Part shown: positions 60,721 to 64,000 of the stretch, in pieces
Layout: each line of letters starts with the position of its first letter
How positions within the stretch are numbered: the stretch's first letter is position 1
From: Thiosocius sp963808165
GTDB lineage: Bacteria > Pseudomonadota > Gammaproteobacteria > Chromatiales > Chromatiaceae
Assembly: GCA_963808165.1 (NCBI GenBank)
Contig: CAWEET010000009.1
Coordinates: forward strand, 1-64,000
DNA: 64,000 bases
Direction of reading: 5' to 3'
The notes under the pieces: model-generated
The model's input: only the letters and a program-made list of their open reading frames with translations
The model's database searches: none
Told to the model about the DNA's origin: nothing
Program-made: the position numbers and the translations under genes

Positions 60721-61623
60721 ATGTCCGTGCTGACGATCCACCACCATACGATCTATCGCTACCGCACCCCGGTGGCGTTCGGCCCCCACCGGCTTATGCT
60801 GCGGCCGCGCGAGAGCCATGCGTTGCGGCTGTACGAGCACGAACTGGCGATTGCGCCCGCCGCGGTCGTGACCTGGGCGCATGACGTCGCCGGCAACAGC
60901 GTGGCGACCGCCAGTTTCTCTGAACCGTCCGACACGCTGATTGTCGACAGCGCCGCGACGTTATCGCTCGACGTCGATCGCTGGCCGGTCTTCGATATCG
61001 CCGCCTCGGCCCAGCGCTTCCCGTTCTTGCTGAGCGAGGACGAGATGACCGATCTCGGCGCGCTGCGCCTGCAGGCCTATCTCGACAGCGCCGGGAGGGT
61101 GCGCGAATGGGCGCAGGGCTTCGTCGCCGGCCCGGGTCCGGGCGGCGGGGTCGACACGCTGTCGCTCCTGAAAGACATAAGCGCTGGCGTCGCCGCGCAG
61201 ATCGCTTACGAGACGCGGGAGGACGAAGGTGCGCAGTCGCCTGACGAGACGCTGGCGCGCCGCAGCGGCTCGTGCCGCGATTTCGCGGTGTTGTTCGTCG
61301 ATGCCGTCCGCAGCCTCGGTTTCGGCGCGCGCATCGTCTCGGGTTATCTCTACGATCCCGATCTCGATATGCGCGGCACGGCCGGCGCCGGTTCGACGCA
61401 TGCCTGGGCGGAGGTCTATGTGCCCGGCGCCGGCTGGATCACCTTCGATCCGACCAACCGCAGCGTCGGCGGTTTCAACCTGATCCCGGTAGCGATGGCC
61501 CGCCATATCTCGCAGACGATGCCGGTTTCCGGCAGCTTTGCTGGCGATGCCGGCGCGTTCCTCGGACTCGAGGTGACGGTGACTGTCACGGCAGCGGAAG
61601 ATGAGCGGCCTGTGATGGCTTGA
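60721..61623 (+). CDS. Transglutaminase-like cysteine protease family protein
   Basis: A 300-residue protein. The N-terminal domain (HHHTIYRYRTPVAFGPHRLMLRPRES) is the bacterial transglutaminase-like beta region. The catalytic triad is Cys185 in RSGSCRDFAV, His227 in GSTHAWAEVYV and Asp243 in ITFDPTN. No signal peptide is visible. Such proteins act as cysteine peptidases or peptide amidases, and many are encoded near peptide-bond-forming or proteasome-like genes, none of which is present here. The gene is richer in GC than its flanks and lies between a dead toxin gene and a repeat region, so acquisition by transfer is possible. Confidence 0.88.
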   Translation: MSVLTIHHHTIYRYRTPVAFGPHRLMLRPRESHALRLYEHELAIAPAAVVTWAHDVAGNSVATASFSEPSDTLIVDSAATLSLDVDRWPVFDIAASAQRFPFLLSEDEMTDLGALRLQAYLDSAGRVREWAQGFVAGPGPGGGVDTLSLLKDISAGVAAQIAYETREDEGAQSPDETLARRSGSCRDFAVLFVDAVRSLGFGARIVSGYLYDPDLDMRGTAGAGSTHAWAEVYVPGAGWITFDPTNRSVGGFNLIPVAMARHISQTMPVSGSFAGDAGAFLGLEVTVTVTAAEDERPVMA

Positions 61624-61856
61624 CCGACGACCACTGGCCGGCCCGCATCTGGGCTGACGGCGAGGAGGCGCGGGTTGGCGCGGCGGCTGCGGGTAGGTCG
61701 CACCGCTCCCGGTGGATCGGCGCCGTCGAACTCGGAACGCGGCTACTCGTCTGCAGCGTTTACATCAAACGCAAAGCCACCGCCAAGGTCTTTACGTTTG
61801 ATTGGCTGAAACTGCGCGATTGGGGATCATGCCAAGCTGGAAACAAACTTCTGTGC

Positions 61857-62325
61857 GGTCTTGCAGGGCGCGTATTATTAACTGATAAATATAGAAAAAT
61901 TGGTGAAGGCGACGGCAATTGAATGGCCTGATAAATCAATCGCTTGAAATGCGAAATGCCGAATATGCCCGCATAGATACCCCCAGAGCGATTCGGCTCA
62001 TTTTTTCCCAGTACACTCAGGCCGCCCGGCTGGAGCGCACAAATCGCCCGGAACGATTTGTCGCTTCGGCCCCGCAGGGCTGAGGTGCAGGGAAGCGCCG
62101 AACAAAGTGGTAGCCGTAGCTACCACTTGAGTGACCGATCCGCCGGGAGCGGAATGTTTTGTAGGCATCACATCGAGCCAAACAAAAACTGCCGTTTGAT
62201 CTTGGAAAGCGCGCATCATCAACTGCAAATTAAAGAAAAATTGTGGAGACGGCGACAGTCGCATTGCCTTAAGAATCAATGGCCTAGAATGCTAAACGTC
62301 AGCACTACCCCCAAATTGATTCGGC
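61857..62325. repeat. Pair of diverged intergenic repeats
   Basis: Copy A (about 61857-61997) and copy B (about 62197-62325) share a series of aligned blocks at a constant offset of 339-342 bases: TCTTG, GCGCG, AACTG, GAAAAATTG, GGCGAC, GCCT, AATCAAT, AATGC, TACCCC and GATTCGGC. They flank the palindromic core. The order and spacing of the blocks are well kept, although much of the sequence between them has changed. Confidence 0.6.
62105..62128. repeat. Perfect 10-base palindromic stem
   Basis: AAGTGGTAGC-CGTA-GCTACCACTT is a perfect inverted repeat with a 4-base loop. It lies between the two diverged repeat copies. It is followed by a second small dyad (TCCG-CCGGGAG-CGGA, about 62143-62157). 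A similar CCGCCGGGAGCGGA string also occurs near 46230. It resembles the core of a REP-type element. Confidence 0.65.
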
Positions 62326-62759
62326 CGACTAAATGCCTCAAATCAGGCCGACTCTATCGCTCCTCCGGCGCTCGCCACGCATCCGATCGTTCCAGTGCAT
62401 CGGTGCTGCAGATCCGTCCTCGCGCTCGTCGATGTCGATCTATTTCGCGCCTCCGTTGGTCACCGGTTGAATCCTGCGCCAGGCGTGCGGCGTGGGTGAT
62501 GAGCTCCTTGCGTTGCGTCGCAGCCGCTCAGTCAAAACCAAAGGCCTGAGCAAATCAGCGGGTTAGGTCTACGCGGGGAGGGATTCGATCTCTGTTCGTT
62601 TGTCGCGGCGGTTGAGATAGTGAAGATCCCTCAGGACTGATCCTGGCTGCGCTCGTCGCATCATGGTCTACCTTAAAATCCATTCGCCGCTCATCGCCCC
62701 GTGAAGGTCGAGGTCAGCCCCACTTTGTGCCATTCGTACCAGGTGCTCGGTCCTTGTTT

Positions 62760-63995
62760 TCAGGCCAGCAACTCACGTGCGCGATGTAGACGTGCAGGAA
62801 TATCGATTCCCTGGGGGCACACCTTGCAGGCCCGGCGCAATTCCTCGTCCGATGCCGCGCGCTTGGCAAGCGGTATTGCCCGATACAGGTCACGGGCGCG
62901 ATCTGTCTTGCCGTAGCTTTCAAAATACATCAGGTAGCGCAGAGATTCGGCGATCGCGACGTCGCGCGCGATGGTCTGCTCGCACAGATGTTTGCAGCCA
63001 TTGCAGGCGTAGCCGGCGGTCAGGGCGGCGAGCTGATTGAGCTGGTGACTCTCTTCGGCAGTCAGTGAGTTTTCCGAACGTGCTGCAGCGACGTTTTCGC
63101 GCACATATCGGACACTGTCCATTTCGGACACGATGGAGTCGATGCGCTCGTCTGCCCATACCGATTTGAGTTTCGCCTGGCCCAGAGTGAACTCCTTGGA
63201 TCGAAATCCGACCACGGACTCGAGATCGCGTGGCACTGAGCCCTGTGTCTTCATTGCTATCAGGCCGACACCGGCCCTGTGACACGCGTCAATGGCGCGA
63301 TTGAGTTCAATGTCGCCATAGCGCCGGAAGTTGTAACGAAACATGATTGCGTCGACACCACCGACTTCAGCGGCCCGGTTCATGAGCTCGACTACATTGC
63401 CATCGTGGCACGAGAACCCAAAAAACCGGGTCTTCCCCTGGGCCTTTAGCCTTTCGCCTAGCGCCAGGTATTCGCGATCCAGCATCCTCCGGTCGTCGAT
63501 CCCATGCATGAGATATAGATCGAGGTAATCCGTGCCGAGTTCGGCGAGTGCCTCGTCGATGCCTTCCTGCAGGCCCGACACATGTTCGGAGCCGGATTTC
63601 GAGGTCAGCCAGAGACGTTTACGATCGCCGATCTGGGTCAGGAAGTTGGCGATGGCCCGGTGCGATGAACCCCAGCCATAGGACAACGCCGTATCGAACC
63701 AGGTGACACCCTCCTGAAACGAGCGATGCATGACCTTGTCGTATCTCGGATCCAGGCGCTGGGCAGTGCCGAGGTGTAAAATCGGTACCTGAACCCCGGT
63801 ATTGCCAAGCTCTCGCGTCGGCATCGCTGTCTTGCTGGCCGCCGGCGACGTTGAGCTTTCTTCAGTCAAGGCCAACAAGGGCAGCGATGTGGCACCCGCC
63901 GTGGTTGCCGACGCCAGCGCCGTTTTAAGGAAACGGCGCCGACTGGCTTCGCTCGGTGATTGGTCTGGTGTGTCGATATCGCGGTCATCGGTCAT
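62760..63995 (-). CDS. Tat-exported aldo/keto reductase with C-terminal iron-sulfur-like Cys motif
   Basis: A 411-residue protein. The Tat signal is SRRRFLKTAL at residues 18-27. The AKR barrel holds the catalytic tetrad Asp101 and Tyr106 (FDTALSYGWG), Lys133 (LTSKSG) and His164 (LYLMHGIDD). A C-terminal domain has CNGCKHLC (about residue 330) and CKVCPQG (Cys390 and Cys393), a four-Cys set that could bind a [4Fe-4S] cluster. This AKR subgroup with an iron-sulfur domain is known in anaerobes and sulfur bacteria, but its substrates are unclear. A Tat signal implies export of the folded, cofactor-loaded enzyme. The whole gene lies inside the window. Confidence 0.88.
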   Translation of the reverse strand: MTDDRDIDTPDQSPSEASRRRFLKTALASATTAGATSLPLLALTEESSTSPAASKTAMPTRELGNTGVQVPILHLGTAQRLDPRYDKVMHRSFQEGVTWFDTALSYGWGSSHRAIANFLTQIGDRKRLWLTSKSGSEHVSGLQEGIDEALAELGTDYLDLYLMHGIDDRRMLDREYLALGERLKAQGKTRFFGFSCHDGNVVELMNRAAEVGGVDAIMFRYNFRRYGDIELNRAIDACHRAGVGLIAMKTQGSVPRDLESVVGFRSKEFTLGQAKLKSVWADERIDSIVSEMDSVRYVRENVAAARSENSLTAEESHQLNQLAALTAGYACNGCKHLCEQTIARDVAIAESLRYLMYFESYGKTDRARDLYRAIPLAKRAASDEELRRACKVCPQGIDIPARLHRARELLA

Positions 63996-64000
63996 GGTTC

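Larger units (their letters stand above)
61624..62759. other. Intergenic repeat region without a supported gene
   Basis: About 1.1 kb with lower GC. It holds two related segments about 340 bases apart and a strong palindrome, both listed separately. A minus-strand frame at 61998-62279 resembles spurious repeat-derived proteins (LHLSPAGPKRQIVPGDLCAP) that I remember from Chromatiales annotations. I treat it as non-coding. Confidence 0.5.

Noticed and set aside
61998..62279. A 93-residue minus-strand protein
   Set aside because: It spans the palindrome and repeat core and resembles spurious repeat-derived proteins, so I treat it as non-coding.

Overview
This window looks like a chromosomal segment of a high-GC gammaproteobacterium, most likely a Chromatiales-type marine or saline sulfur-oxidising relative. 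That placement is inferred from gene content ([NiFe]-hydrogenase with HupE and Hyp proteins, BCCT and ProVWX osmolyte uptake, osmoregulated glucan synthase, DUF349 and DUF1488 proteins) and from a recognisable Chromatiales-like intergenic repeat. It is not a phylogenetic result. I saw no rRNA or tRNA gene, CRISPR array or intact insertion sequence. Intact gene blocks alternate with stretches of decayed genes.

Layout. 0.2-3.5 kb: a TldD/TldE metalloprotease pair with a frameshift in tldD, then a collapsed VWA/DnaJ-like remnant. 3.5-7.1 kb: a secreted alpha/beta hydrolase, and a tightly overlapping leftward set of little-known genes ending in an SGNH hydrolase. 7.7-18.8 kb: a defence island with a complete type I Wadjet system (jetABCD), a SWIM/SNF2 helicase in the same direction, and a hipBA toxin-antitoxin pair with a duplicated upstream repeat. 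19.3-23.8 kb: a two-gene RND efflux system. 24.8-33.3 kb: a [NiFe]-hydrogenase cluster (HupH-like protein, small and large subunits, HupE, a large secreted mono-haem multidomain protein, HypB, HypC, a hypD scar, maturation protease). 33.4-38.5 kb: a DUF349 protein and a BCCT transporter, both leftward. 38.9-39.9 kb: a zinc-independent MDR oxidoreductase. 40.0-45.4 kb: proVWX behind a porin gene that contains two nearly identical barrels in one reading frame. 45.4-46.8 kb: gene debris, including a vapC remnant. 46.8-56.2 kb: a DUF1488 protein and a giant cyclic beta-1,2-glucan synthase. 56.2-59.9 kb: a HlyIII-family protein and two Crp/Fnr regulators flanking a repeat-rich secreted protein. 60.0-64.0 kb: a vapC pseudogene, a transglutaminase-like protease, an intergenic repeat region and a Tat-exported aldo/keto reductase.

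How the genes work together. The hydrogenase has a Tat signal but no C-terminal membrane anchor, and no cytochrome b gene lies nearby. A secreted protein with one CxxCH haem site sits where an electron-transfer partner would be expected. The 36.7-56.2 kb stretch reads as an osmoadaptation region: BCCT carrier, ProVWX, a porin immediately upstream of proV, and periplasmic glucan synthesis. The 7.7-18.8 kb block combines anti-plasmid defence with a toxin-antitoxin module.

The most noteworthy items are the hydrogenase-linked multidomain haem protein, the double-barrel porin, the Wadjet-helicase neighbourhood, the overlapping uncharacterised operon at 4.6-6.7 kb, and several independent signs of gene decay.
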